From Lachnospiraceae bacterium (lineage in GTDB: Bacteria > Bacillota > Clostridia > Lachnospirales > Lachnospiraceae): 64,000 bases of DNA. Position 1 is the first letter of the stretch, and every line of letters starts with the position of its first letter. Shown here piece by piece: positions 9,127 through 16,845 of the stretch. Both the position numbers and the translations under genes were made by a program. The notes beneath the pieces were generated by a model. The model was given only the letters and a program-made list of their open reading frames with translations. It was not told the DNA's origin and searched no databases. The stretch spans positions 1 through 64,000 of the forward strand of contig JAFTPO010000014.1 in NCBI GenBank assembly GCA_017463225.1, read 5' to 3'.

Positions 9127-10267
9127 CGGAGAAATTCAGCCTATCAAACTTGGAGATATAACTAAAAAATTTAATAAAAAAGAGATAAAGGACATGTATT
9201 TTGAAAGAATAAGTACAGGATTTCCTAGTTTAGATCAGGTATTAGGTGGAGGAATAGCTCCGGGCTTTACTGTTTTAGGAGCCGTGTCAAACTTAGGAAA
9301 ATCTACCTTCGTATTGCAGCTGGCTGAAAATGTTGCAAAATTAGGAATACCAGTACTGTTTTACTCTATGGAGATGAATGCCACAAGAATTGCTTCAAAG
9401 GCTATAAGCAGACGGATTTTTGTAAATAAGGCTACATATGAAGATGATAGCATAACTGCAGATAACCTGTTGTCTCAGGAATATATGTCCAAGATTAGTG
9501 AGGAAAAATGGAGTGAAGTGCAGCGTGCAATTGGTGATGTTCAAAAAGCCCTAGATAACCTTTATGTAGTGGAGGGAGGAGAGGATATGAACACCGCTAA
9601 TCATATAGTGGAGAATGTAAATGCATTTATCAAAAAAGAAAATGTTAAGCCTGTGGTAATAGTGGATTATCTTCAAATTCTACAGTCGGAGAATAAGAGT
9701 GGAATAAGAGCGGATCTTGATGATAATATAAGAATTCTAAAAAGATTGAGTAACGGAAACTCTGATGATGGATTAGAAGAAGGGGCAGGAATTCCGGTTA
9801 TAGCTATTAGTTCTATAAATAGAACCTATTATAATAAACCTCTTAGTATGGAGGGTTTTAAGGAAAGTGGTAGTATAGAGTATTCCTCAGATGTGGTGCT
9901 TGGATTGCAGTTTGCTGATGTAGGCAGGGAAGTGGATGATGGAAAAGGTGGAAAAAAAGAATTTGATATGAATGAAGCCAAGGCCAAATTTGACAGGGAT
10001 GTGGTTATTATACCTTTAAAGCAAAGGTATGGGGCCTGTGGAGAACCGGCAGCCTTTACATATTATGCTAAGTATGATTATTTTGAGGATGGTATAGAAA
10101 AAGAAAAGAGAAAGAAAAAACAAGACAAAAATAAAATAATTGTAAAAGAAATAAAGAAAGAAGCTATCGAAAAAGATAATAATTCCAAACTAGAAATTGA
10201 GAATAAGGAAGTGAAGAAAGAAGGAGTTATTAGACCGAAAAAAAAGACAAAAACCAAAGTCTTTTAG
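9110..10267 (+). CDS. DnaB-like replicative helicase C-terminal domain protein
   Basis: The product is 385 residues from the ATG at 9110, preferred over the GTG at 9089 because GGAG lies ten bases before it. It has the RecA-type ATPase core of DnaB: ISTGFPSLDQVLGGG, Walker A GAVSNLGKST (residues about 57-66), a SMEM segment, Walker B PVVIVDYLQIL (about 185-195) and a sensor-like AISSINR. The DnaB N-terminal domain is absent, and a Lys-rich tail of about 60 residues ends the protein. Phage and plasmid helicases of this short type act with a dedicated initiator or loader, here possibly the upstream gene with which it overlaps. Helicase activity is inferred. Confidence 0.82.
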   Translation: MSKQNSGEIQPIKLGDITKKFNKKEIKDMYFERISTGFPSLDQVLGGGIAPGFTVLGAVSNLGKSTFVLQLAENVAKLGIPVLFYSMEMNATRIASKAISRRIFVNKATYEDDSITADNLLSQEYMSKISEEKWSEVQRAIGDVQKALDNLYVVEGGEDMNTANHIVENVNAFIKKENVKPVVIVDYLQILQSENKSGIRADLDDNIRILKRLSNGNSDDGLEEGAGIPVIAISSINRTYYNKPLSMEGFKESGSIEYSSDVVLGLQFADVGREVDDGKGGKKEFDMNEAKAKFDRDVVIIPLKQRYGACGEPAAFTYYAKYDYFEDGIEKEKRKKKQDKNKIIVKEIKKEAIEKDNNSKLEIENKEVKKEGVIRPKKKTKTKVF

Positions 10268-10583
10268 TTGACATAATTCTATAAATAAAATTATTAACAC
10301 AAAAGAAAATAAAAGTAATATAAACAAGAAAAAAGTACAAAATACAGGAATAAAAATATATAAAAGAGATTATTGCACAATAAAAAAGAAAAAAGAATCA
10401 CTAAAGCAATTATCGACACAAAAACAAAAAACATAATAAACAATAAAGGCTATAGGCCTTATGATATATAGGGTTATAGTGATTAAAGATTAAAACTAAG
10501 TATAGTAATATGATATAAGTAATTAAGTGCTTTAAGTCTCTTAAGCACTTTAATTAATTCTCTCTACTAGATTGAGATAAAAC

Positions 10584-10623
10584 CACCCATCGCCCATCAC
10601 CGCTGTGCGCTGGGTGATTTTTT
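10584..10623 (+). terminator. Terminator with alternative pairings
   Basis: CACCCA can pair with TGGGTG, or ATCACC with GGTGAT; both end right before TTTTTT. It probably ends the replication-type operon. Confidence 0.65.
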
Positions 10624-10643
10624 GAATTAAACAATCAGATATA

Positions 10644-10685
10644 AATAAGTCCAAGGAGTATGTGACTCCGTGGGCTTATTTTTTT
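10644..10685 (+). terminator. Rho-independent terminator
   Basis: Nested stem AATAAGTCCA-GGAGT / ACTCC-TGGGCTTATT with a short loop, followed by seven Ts. It is the second terminator in tandem. Confidence 0.75.
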
Positions 10686-10756
10686 ATGAATAGCTTGAAT
10701 TTATTCATCCTCCTTTTTCACGTCGGTTGAATAATCAACATTAGGACAAGCAGATT

Positions 10757-10806
10757 TGGTGGCTACGCCACTGCCCGGACCAATCCGAGATTGGTCCAGT
10801 GGAGGT
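10757..10806 (+). ncRNA. Structured element with mutually exclusive hairpins
   Basis: A perfect 9-bp hairpin GGACCAATC / GATTGGTCC (10777-10797) is extended by CCACT / AGTGG (10768-10772 with 10798-10802). The same GCCAC is also the 3' arm of a small hairpin GTGGC-TAC-GCCAC (10759-10771), so the two folds exclude each other. This may be a regulatory RNA, an attenuator, or an origin of transfer or replication. No known family was recognised. Confidence 0.45.
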
Positions 10807-10844
10807 AGTAGGCAACAAATAAGTTGAACAGGCCAGGGGTCTGT

Positions 10845-10887
10845 GCGAAACCAAGGTTAAAGACGGTGTTCTTGGACCTTGGTTCGC
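10845..10887 (+). other. Long hairpin before a small membrane-protein gene
   Basis: GCGAAACCAAGGT pairs with ACCTTGGTTCGC around a loop of about 18 bases, some 28 bases before the start of the 43-residue protein. A leader-RNA function is possible. Confidence 0.5.
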
Positions 10888-10914
10888 GAAAAAATATGAA
10901 AGGAGACCTGTGAT

Positions 10915-11046
10915 ATGAGTTTTATATTGTTTGTGATTGGATATATAGTTTTATCTTATATTTTTGATTGCTTACGACCTATTTTAGAAGTTCTATTTAA
11001 GATTTCAACAATCATAGTGATTATACTATTTATTTTTGTTATTTAG
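10915..11046 (+). CDS. Small membrane protein (43 residues)
   Basis: ATG at 10915 with AAAGGAG about ten bases upstream and TAG at 11044-11046. The product is almost wholly hydrophobic with two candidate membrane helices (FILFVIGYIVLSYIF and IIVIILFIFVI) around a short CLRPILEVLFK linker. It is followed at once by its own terminator (11047-11074) and preceded by a structured leader, which suggests a genuine independent unit. The function is unknown; small hydrophobic proteins in element cores can be toxins or membrane anchors, but nothing here shows that. Confidence 0.6.
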   Translation: MSFILFVIGYIVLSYIFDCLRPILEVLFKISTIIVIILFIFVI

Positions 11047-11074
11047 AACCAGCACAATAAAGTGTTGGTTTTTG
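11047..11074 (+). terminator. Terminator after small membrane-protein gene
   Basis: AACCAGCAC / GTGTTGGTT stem (one G-U pair) with a 6-base loop and a short T run, starting directly after the stop codon. Confidence 0.7.
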
Positions 11075-11106
11075 CATAAAAAATAATCAAAAAGGAGGAT
11101 CAAATT

Positions 11107-11361
11107 ATGATTAAATTCGATTCAAAAACAAAAATAATAGAGCTGAATATGCCAGAAGGTGAGGCTCAGTTTATGAGAGAAGTCAGCTCTATTATAGCTG
11201 CCCTTAGGGACAAGCTATATGAAGGCGGTCACGATGAAGACCAAGTGAATAACATGTGCTTCGCCGCCTTTAGAATTGCTATGGAGGATTTAAGGGCATT
11301 CCCTTATTCTCCTGAGGCAAAGACTGCTATAGGCAGATTAAACAGAAAGGAGAATAAGTGA
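11107..11361 (+). CDS. Unknown small protein of element core
   Basis: The product is 84 residues, acidic and soluble, with a predicted helical body (EAQFMREVSSIIAALRDKLYEGGHDEDQVNN). AAGGAGG lies upstream. Its TGA overlaps the GTG of the next gene, so it leads a coupled set of small genes (11107-14153) ending in ClpP and the VirD4-like ATPase. No family was recognised. Confidence 0.7.
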   Translation: MIKFDSKTKIIELNMPEGEAQFMREVSSIIAALRDKLYEGGHDEDQVNNMCFAAFRIAMEDLRAFPYSPEAKTAIGRLNRKENK

Positions 11362-11738
11362 TTATGAAAATGCCTTTAGAAACACAATTATCTCTATTAA
11401 ATGATGGACATCCAATTAACATTAGCTTCCTTGAAGAGCAAATCAAGAATTTTGTAAAGCTTGATTTGGAAAAATATATGGTAATAAATGGGAAGGTCCA
11501 TCAGTCTTCCTATAAAGGTGTTTGTAACGCCATAGGAAGACCAGCTGACCGAAATCATAAAGGTAAATTAACAGTAGGATCAGCTGCCAAAGAGCTGTGG
11601 TCGTTGGTAGTTGATGAAGATATACCAGATGATATTTATGAGGACAGAATGGATATTTATGAAGGTGTGTTTTCGTTGGCTAGTCCATTCGCATGGCGAA
11701 GAAAACAACCTAGAAAGGTTTATCCAATCAAGAATTAA
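11358..11738 (+). CDS. Unknown small protein of element core
   Basis: The product is 126 residues from GTG 11358 (AGGAG five bases before it) or 124 from ATG 11364. It is soluble, with LEKYMVINGKVHQSSYKG and a C-terminal basic SPFAWRRKQPRKVYPIKN tail. Start overlap with the preceding stop implies translational coupling. Its position between two other unknown genes and upstream of clpP-like and virD4-like genes is the only functional hint. Confidence 0.68.
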   Translation: MIMKMPLETQLSLLNDGHPINISFLEEQIKNFVKLDLEKYMVINGKVHQSSYKGVCNAIGRPADRNHKGKLTVGSAAKELWSLVVDEDIPDDIYEDRMDIYEGVFSLASPFAWRRKQPRKVYPIKN

Positions 11739-11758
11739 CATAAGAAAGGAGTGATTAT

Positions 11759-12193
11759 ATGATTAATATAAATTCTGATAAACCACATAAAGAATCTCTG
11801 CAGAGTCGAATGAACTCATCAGTTGAGCTGAGCGATATAAAGGGATTGATGAATGCCTTGGCAAAGGATTATTTTACAGCTGTTACCAATATTACAGGTA
11901 ATCCACGTTTCATCAATTACTATCGCAATAGAATATTTCCACTGGAAAGAGCCTCTGGTCACTATATGGATATGATTGAGCTGGTAGGGCATTATGTCGG
12001 AGCGGCCATAATGAAGAATCCCGCAGAGCTGAGAGGTGAAGAACTATATAGGGAGCAGGACAGAACTCGTAAGTCTGAAGAAACTCTGTTCAGAATTTTA
12101 ATAGAGCCTCTGTCATATGTGTATGATGTGATGATGGGCTACAAGCCCTACAACACATCATGCAAAGAAAACTCTGCAGAAAATGATAAATAA
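11759..12193 (+). CDS. Unknown protein of element core
   Basis: The product is 144 residues, mainly alpha-helical by composition, without membrane segments. The centre contains NPRFINYYRNRIFPLERASGHY. GAAAGGAG stands seven bases before the ATG. It runs 20 bases behind the previous gene and its end approaches the start of the clpP-like gene, consistent with one operon. No recognised family. Confidence 0.68.
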   Translation: MININSDKPHKESLQSRMNSSVELSDIKGLMNALAKDYFTAVTNITGNPRFINYYRNRIFPLERASGHYMDMIELVGHYVGAAIMKNPAELRGEELYREQDRTRKSEETLFRILIEPLSYVYDVMMGYKPYNTSCKENSAENDK

Positions 12194-12215
12194 TTATAAG
12201 AAAGGATATGATGAT

Positions 12216-12806
12216 ATGAACAATTTACTTATAACTCCAAAGATTATTAGAGAAACAGATAGAGGATACTCTGTTTACGACATTCAGGATGAAATGCTCT
12301 CCCATAGGCAGATAGAATGTGTAGGCAGCATTGATAAGGAGTCTGTGTACTCCTTGATAATGCAGCTGAGATATCTGCAGATGCAGGATAAGGATGCAGA
12401 GATAACTATGTACATCAATAGTCCTGGCGGAGAGGTATCCAGCGGTATGGCCTTATATGATGTAATGCAGGCTGTAAGCTGTCCTATACGCACCGTGTGC
12501 GTGGGGACAGCAGCCAGTATGGCAGCCGTATTATTTGCCGCTGGTGATAGGAGAGAAATGCTACCACATGCCAGTGTTATGATTCACGACCCACTTATAT
12601 CAGGTGGACTTGGTGGTAGTGCTCTACATATTCAGAGCATTAGTCAGGACCTTATGAGAACCAGAGACGTAATCTGTCAGACACTGGCTAAGCATACCGG
12701 CAGAACTATTGATGAAATCTATGACAAGACCAAGACCGACAGCTACTTCTATGGCGAAGATGCTGTGGAGTTTGGCTTGGCAGATAAGGTAATTACAGAA
12801 ATATAG
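12216..12806 (+). CDS. ClpP-family serine protease
   Basis: The product is 196 residues from the ATG at 12216, which has AAAGGA nine bases before it (the ORF could begin at 12183). The ClpP triad is complete: Ser101 in GTAASMAAVL, His124 in PHASVMIHDP and Asp175 in KTDSYFYGEDA, with the INSPGG oxyanion segment at residues 68-72. The length matches ClpP proteins (about 195). It sits in an element-like operon, not beside clpX or tig, so it is probably an accessory ClpP. It may work with host ClpX/ClpC, perhaps to process element or defence proteins. Partner and substrate are unknown. Confidence 0.92.
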   Translation: MNNLLITPKIIRETDRGYSVYDIQDEMLSHRQIECVGSIDKESVYSLIMQLRYLQMQDKDAEITMYINSPGGEVSSGMALYDVMQAVSCPIRTVCVGTAASMAAVLFAAGDRREMLPHASVMIHDPLISGGLGGSALHIQSISQDLMRTRDVICQTLAKHTGRTIDEIYDKTKTDSYFYGEDAVEFGLADKVITEI

Positions 12807-12824
12807 TTAAAGGAGAATGATATT

Positions 12825-14153
12825 ATGAATACTATTACAAACAACAATTTAACCAGTTCGACTGACACCTTTAGAATCCTTGCCAAGGGCCACTACATCA
12901 ACAACAATACCTGGTCTTCTGGCATCAACAATAATGACCTGATTATCGGACCTTCAGGGGCTGGTAAGACCAGGTCATATGTAAAGCCCAACCTGCTTCA
13001 GTGCAATGAGAGTATTGTTGTAGCTGATACTAAGGGTAATCTGCGCAGAGAGATTGGTCCTGTTATGAAGAAGAAGGGGTATAAGATAATTGACATAGAC
13101 TTTGTGGATTTAAAGACGTCAAAGTATGGTTATAACCCTTTGGACTTCATAAGATATGATGAGAACACAGGCAAGTACAATGAACAGGATATTATGACTG
13201 CAGCTAATGCTCTCTGTCCAGAGAGTGCCCATGATGACCCTTATTGGGATAATTCCGCTAAGCAGCTCATCACCTGTGCTCTGTGCTACATACTAGACTG
13301 TCTGCCAGAGGAGGAGCATAATCTGAATAGTCTGTGTAAACTGGTATGTGAGATGTCACCTAACATTGATGAACTAGGCGTTAGAAGACCTAGCAATTTT
13401 GACAGGCTTATGGAAGAATATTGTACTCTCTACCCAGATAGCTGTGGCACTAAAAAGTACAAGATATTCAGAAATGTATGTGCTGCTGAAAAGACCTATG
13501 GCTGCATTCTTGGCTTTGTTGCTGAAAAGCTGGATGTATTTTCCTTTGATGGTGCAACTAGCTTCTTTGGAAATCAAAATAAGCTGGACTTTAAGCAGCT
13601 GGCTCAGCAGAAAACAGTGGTTTTCTTAAATGTTAGTGATACAGACAGATCTATGGATAGACTGGTAAATGTGTTCTATACCCAGTGCTTCCAGAGTCTG
13701 TGTAAGATAGCTGATAGCTCTAAAAACAGCAGATTAAAGGTGCCTGTTCGTATTATATTAGATGACTTTGCCACTAACGTTAGAATACCTGATTTTGACA
13801 AGATAATCTCTGTTATACGTTCTAGAGAAATCTACACCAGTATTATACTACAGAGCATATCTCAGCTAGAAGCGGTGTATGATAGAGCTACAGCTTATAC
13901 TATCATAAACAACTGTGATACTATGCTGTACCTTGGAGGGCAGGATGTGGAAACTGCTCAGTTAATAGGTACTAAGGTCAATAAGACTGCTAATACTATA
14001 CTGAATCTGCCATTAGGCGAAGCTTACCTCTTTGTAAGAGGTAGTGAGCCTGCAAAGGTTAGAAAGTTTGAGCTTAAGGAGCATCCGCTCTATAAGCTCC
14101 TGCCTGAGAGCAGAATAAATTCAGCCATAGAAAATGCAATTAATACTATATAA
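12825..14153 (+). CDS. VirD4/TraG-type coupling ATPase without membrane segment
   Basis: This 442-residue protein has Walker A IIGPSGAGKTRS (residues 40-51), VADTKGNL, Walker B VRIILDDFA (about 305-313) and a C-terminal LQSISQLEAVYD segment. This is the pattern of type IV coupling proteins that bring DNA to conjugation channels. The N-terminal membrane anchor common in VirD4 is absent, so the protein should be cytosolic or recruited. AAAGGAGA precedes the ATG. It is the last gene of the element-like operon; no relaxase or other channel genes are present in the window, so either the element is reduced or the ATPase serves another process. Confidence 0.85.
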   Translation: MNTITNNNLTSSTDTFRILAKGHYINNNTWSSGINNNDLIIGPSGAGKTRSYVKPNLLQCNESIVVADTKGNLRREIGPVMKKKGYKIIDIDFVDLKTSKYGYNPLDFIRYDENTGKYNEQDIMTAANALCPESAHDDPYWDNSAKQLITCALCYILDCLPEEEHNLNSLCKLVCEMSPNIDELGVRRPSNFDRLMEEYCTLYPDSCGTKKYKIFRNVCAAEKTYGCILGFVAEKLDVFSFDGATSFFGNQNKLDFKQLAQQKTVVFLNVSDTDRSMDRLVNVFYTQCFQSLCKIADSSKNSRLKVPVRIILDDFATNVRIPDFDKIISVIRSREIYTSIILQSISQLEAVYDRATAYTIINNCDTMLYLGGQDVETAQLIGTKVNKTANTILNLPLGEAYLFVRGSEPAKVRKFELKEHPLYKLLPESRINSAIENAINTI

Positions 14154-14171
14154 TTTCAAAAAATATAAAAA

Positions 14172-14192
14172 ATTACTTTACTAAAGTAAAGT
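14172..14192 (+). repeat. Short inverted repeat after the VirD4-like gene
   Basis: A perfect 7-bp inverted repeat ACTTTAC-TAAA-GTAAAGT just past the stop of the VirD4-like gene. It may be an mRNA end structure. Confidence 0.4.
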
Positions 14193-14196
14193 AAAT

Positions 14197-14286
14197 GCCG
14201 ATATATTCTATAGCGTGGTTTTTATGTGCAAAGAAATATATGTACATTGCCGATTACGTTATGACATATATCGGCTTATTTTTTCC
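14197..14286 (+). terminator. Terminator with two alternative 5' arms
   Basis: ATCGGC at 14270-14275, followed by a T-rich tail, can pair with GCCGAT at 14249-14254 (short loop). In a longer form, ATATATCGGC pairs with GCCGATATAT at 14197-14206. The repeated GCCGAT arm makes two competing terminator forms possible. Confidence 0.6.
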
Positions 14287-14320
14287 ACGAAATATTATAT
14301 TTAACCAAGGAGGGTTACAA

Positions 14321-15526
14321 ATGGATTCAGTAAAGGAATTTTTCCAGGATTTACTTGATCAGGTACCAAATTTCATCTTTGCAATTGTACTTCTTATAAT
14401 TGCATTTATCGCTGCTAAGATTGTTAAGTCACTTGTGACTAAGCTTCTTAAGGCAGTTAATGCTGAGGCATTCTTAGGCAAGCTTGGTGTTAAGGACCAG
14501 GCAACTAACAGCTCAGTTGAATTTGTAGCTAAGTTAGCTTACTTTGTAACATTTTTACTTTTCTTACCAGGTGTGTTAGACAAGCTTGGTATGAACAGCG
14601 TTTCAGCTCCTATAACTAATATGGTTGACTCATTCCTTGAGTTCATTCCTAAGCTTATAGCAGCTGCAATCATCGTAGCAGTTGGTATATTTGTAGCAAA
14701 TATCGTAAAGGAGCTTCTTGTTCCTGTACTTAAGGCTATTAAGGTAGATACTCTTCAGGAGAAGGCTGGTATCGCAGCTACTGAGGGAACTACATTCTCA
14801 ACTGTTATAGCAAATATCGTTTATGGTCTTATTATCCTTGTAGTAGCTACTTCAGCTTTAGATAAGCTTGAGATTCCAGCTATTTCAGGTCCTGCTAACG
14901 ATATCGTAGCTACTATTTTTGCATTACTTCCTAATATCTTAGGTGCTATTGCAATCATCGCAGTTGGTTTATTTATAGCTAAGCTTGTTGCAAGCTTACT
15001 TCAGAATCTTCTTGCAGGTGTTGGCGCTGACAGCTTAGTAGAGAAAATTACAGGTGATGCTCAGAAGAACATTAACCTTTCTAAGATCTTAAGCGAGATC
15101 GTTAAGTATGTTATCGTTGTAGTATTTATAGTTCAGGGTCTTAATGTTCTTGATCTTGCTATTCTTACAGGCATCGGTGCTACAGTTATCGCTTACCTTC
15201 CAGCTGTTATCAGCACAATCATTATTCTTGCAGTTGGTTTATTCGCAGCTAATATGGCTGAGTCAGCTATCGTTAAGAAGAATGAGAAGGCAAAGGGCGC
15301 AGCTCTTGCAGCTAAGGTTGCTATCTATGTAGTAACAGGCTTCTTCTGCTTAAGCCAGTTAGGTGTTGCTCCAGCTATGGTTGAGACTACATTTATCCTA
15401 ATCGTTGCAGCTATCTGTGTTGCAGTTGCTATCGCATTTGGCGTTGGTGGACGTACATTTGCAGCTAACAGATTAGCTAAGCTTGAGGAGAAGATTGACA
15501 CAGCAGATAAGAAGGACGCTGAGTAA
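14321..15526 (+). CDS. Mechanosensitive-channel-like protein with repeated TM_helix units
   Basis: The product is about 401 residues from the ATG at 14321, which has an AGGAGG site; a longer frame from 14195 would run through the terminator. It shows repeats of a hydrophobic unit (for example IIAFIAAKIVKSLV, VGIFVANIVKELL, VGLFIAKLVASLL, VGLFAANMAESAIV), each followed by an LxKLG-type amphipathic stretch. This is the conserved TM-helix repeat of CmpX-like proteins related to small-conductance mechanosensitive channels. The MscS beta domain itself is not evident. It ends with a charged helix (about 380-401). It is probably an inner-membrane protein; gating or ion flux is inferred. Preferred-codon use suggests good expression. 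Confidence 0.82.
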   Translation: MDSVKEFFQDLLDQVPNFIFAIVLLIIAFIAAKIVKSLVTKLLKAVNAEAFLGKLGVKDQATNSSVEFVAKLAYFVTFLLFLPGVLDKLGMNSVSAPITNMVDSFLEFIPKLIAAAIIVAVGIFVANIVKELLVPVLKAIKVDTLQEKAGIAATEGTTFSTVIANIVYGLIILVVATSALDKLEIPAISGPANDIVATIFALLPNILGAIAIIAVGLFIAKLVASLLQNLLAGVGADSLVEKITGDAQKNINLSKILSEIVKYVIVVVFIVQGLNVLDLAILTGIGATVIAYLPAVISTIIILAVGLFAANMAESAIVKKNEKAKGAALAAKVAIYVVTGFFCLSQLGVAPAMVETTFILIVAAICVAVAIAFGVGGRTFAANRLAKLEEKIDTADKKDAE

Positions 15527-15552
15527 TCAGTACATTATTTGTTGATATAATC

Positions 15553-15587
15553 AGGGCTTATCTCTTAGGAGATAGGCCCTATTTTTT
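15553..15587 (+). terminator. Rho-independent terminator
   Basis: AGGGCTTATCTC / GAGATAGGCCCT stem with a TTAG loop, followed by TTTTTT. Confidence 0.9.
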
Positions 15588-15683
15588 GTCATGTTATGTA
15601 GATGAATTATTGCCAGTAATATGTTATCGTGATAGAATAAATATGTATGATTATGAGCATTTTTAGTGGCAAAAGGTGACATT

Positions 15684-16835
15684 ATGAAGGATGTAAGATT
15701 AATTGACCTGATGGATGTAAAGGCGCTACAGAAGATACAGGACGAGTTTTCTAAGTATACCGGTATGGCGGCTTTAACCACAGATGAAAATGGAATACCT
15801 ATTACAAAGGGAAGTGGATTTACAAACTTTTGTACTAATCTGGTGAGAACTACAAGACTAGGCTGTAGAAGATGTGAGGAGTGCGATAAGAATGGAGCAG
15901 TTATGACTCTTGAGAACAAGCGCGCCACCGTTTACAGCTGTCACGCAGGTCTTACTGATTTTGCTGCTCCTATAATGCTAGAGGGAAAGATGATAGGAAG
16001 CTTTATCGGAGGACAGGTTCGTACTCAGGAACTTGATGAGGAGAAGATGACAGCCATCGCACAGGAGCTTGGAATCAGTCCGGAGATATTTATCAGTGAG
16101 GCAAGGAAGGCAAGACAGCTTAATCTTAATGATGTGGAGAGGGCAGCTGAATTTTTAGAGGGTATTGCCGGAAGCTTGTCAGAGATGGCCTATCACAACT
16201 ATTTGGCTCTTCAAAAAAGTAGAAAGATGGAGAATGCTGCCAGAGCGCAGGCGGATTTTATAATGAATACCTACAATGATGTAGATGTTGCAAAGATACC
16301 TAAGGAGGTTCGTGATGTGGTGGATTACATCAGACACTTGGATGGTAAGATAGAGATTCGAGAGACCCACTATAAGCTTAGAGATTTAAGAGATGTAATC
16401 TACAAGCAGGTTATAGTGCTGGTTGATAGAGACGAGATTGATTTTGATATACATATAAGTGAGGATGCTCCAGAGCTTCTTTTAGGCGATGCGGGAAGAA
16501 TAGGTCAGATAGTGGTGAGAATCCTTCACTATATACTAAGATACAAGATAAATGGAAAGCTGCATGTCAGATTTGATATTAAGAAAAGGTCCTATGCATC
16601 TATGCTTTGCATATCCATAGAGGATTATGACTCTGAGATTCCACGGGATGAGGGTAAGAAGATTCTTAGGTATGTAACAGAGGATAGTGCTGTAAATGAG
16701 CCGGAGGACGCATCCTTAATATCCATAAGATTGTTAAAGCTCTTGCTTGAACAAATCTCTGCAGGGGCGGATTTGAGAAGAGATGAGGATAACACTGTAC
16801 ATATAGATATAGCTATACCACAGCTAGCGCTCTAA
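15684..16835 (+). CDS. PocR-domain sensor fused to a degenerate histidine kinase
   Basis: The product is about 383 residues from the ATG at 15684 (AAAGGTGA before it). Residues about 5-165 match the PocR ligand-binding domain, with Cys50, Cys61, Cys64, Cys67 and Cys86, and the DFAAPIMLEGKMIGSFIGGQV segment; PocR domains bind small metabolites or metals. The C-terminal 190 residues align with a histidine-kinase core, but the usual phosphorylated His (in the FLxxMSHE context) is replaced in FIMNTYND, the N-box lacks its Asn (LGDAGRIGQIVVRILHY), and no DxGxG box is present. It is therefore probably a pseudokinase. The next gene (GGDEF-EAL) starts ten bases later, suggesting a ligand signal passed to c-di-GMP control. 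Confidence 0.8.
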   Translation: MKDVRLIDLMDVKALQKIQDEFSKYTGMAALTTDENGIPITKGSGFTNFCTNLVRTTRLGCRRCEECDKNGAVMTLENKRATVYSCHAGLTDFAAPIMLEGKMIGSFIGGQVRTQELDEEKMTAIAQELGISPEIFISEARKARQLNLNDVERAAEFLEGIAGSLSEMAYHNYLALQKSRKMENAARAQADFIMNTYNDVDVAKIPKEVRDVVDYIRHLDGKIEIRETHYKLRDLRDVIYKQVIVLVDRDEIDFDIHISEDAPELLLGDAGRIGQIVVRILHYILRYKINGKLHVRFDIKKRSYASMLCISIEDYDSEIPRDEGKKILRYVTEDSAVNEPEDASLISIRLLKLLLEQISAGADLRRDEDNTVHIDIAIPQLAL

Positions 16836-16845
16836 GGAGGAGACT

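Larger units (their letters stand above)
10268..10914 (+). other. AT-rich, structured non-coding region after the helicase gene
   Basis: This 647-base stretch has no long reading frame. The first 300 bases are strongly A-rich with scattered direct repeats and a TTATCGACA, one mismatch from a DnaA box. An inverted repeat AATTAAGTGCTT / AAGCACTTTAATT lies at 10521-10555. Two terminators follow (10584-10623 and 10644-10685), then the two structured blocks at 10757-10806 and 10845-10887. Its place directly behind a replication-type gene pair makes a replication origin or a transfer origin possible. Confidence 0.45.

Noticed and set aside
10741..10890. A tRNA gene in the structured non-coding region
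   Set aside because: The hairpins do not form a cloverleaf and no T-loop sequence is present.
14195..14320. N-terminal extension of the channel-like protein
   Set aside because: It would read through a terminator hairpin, while a perfect AGGAGG lies before the ATG at 14321.
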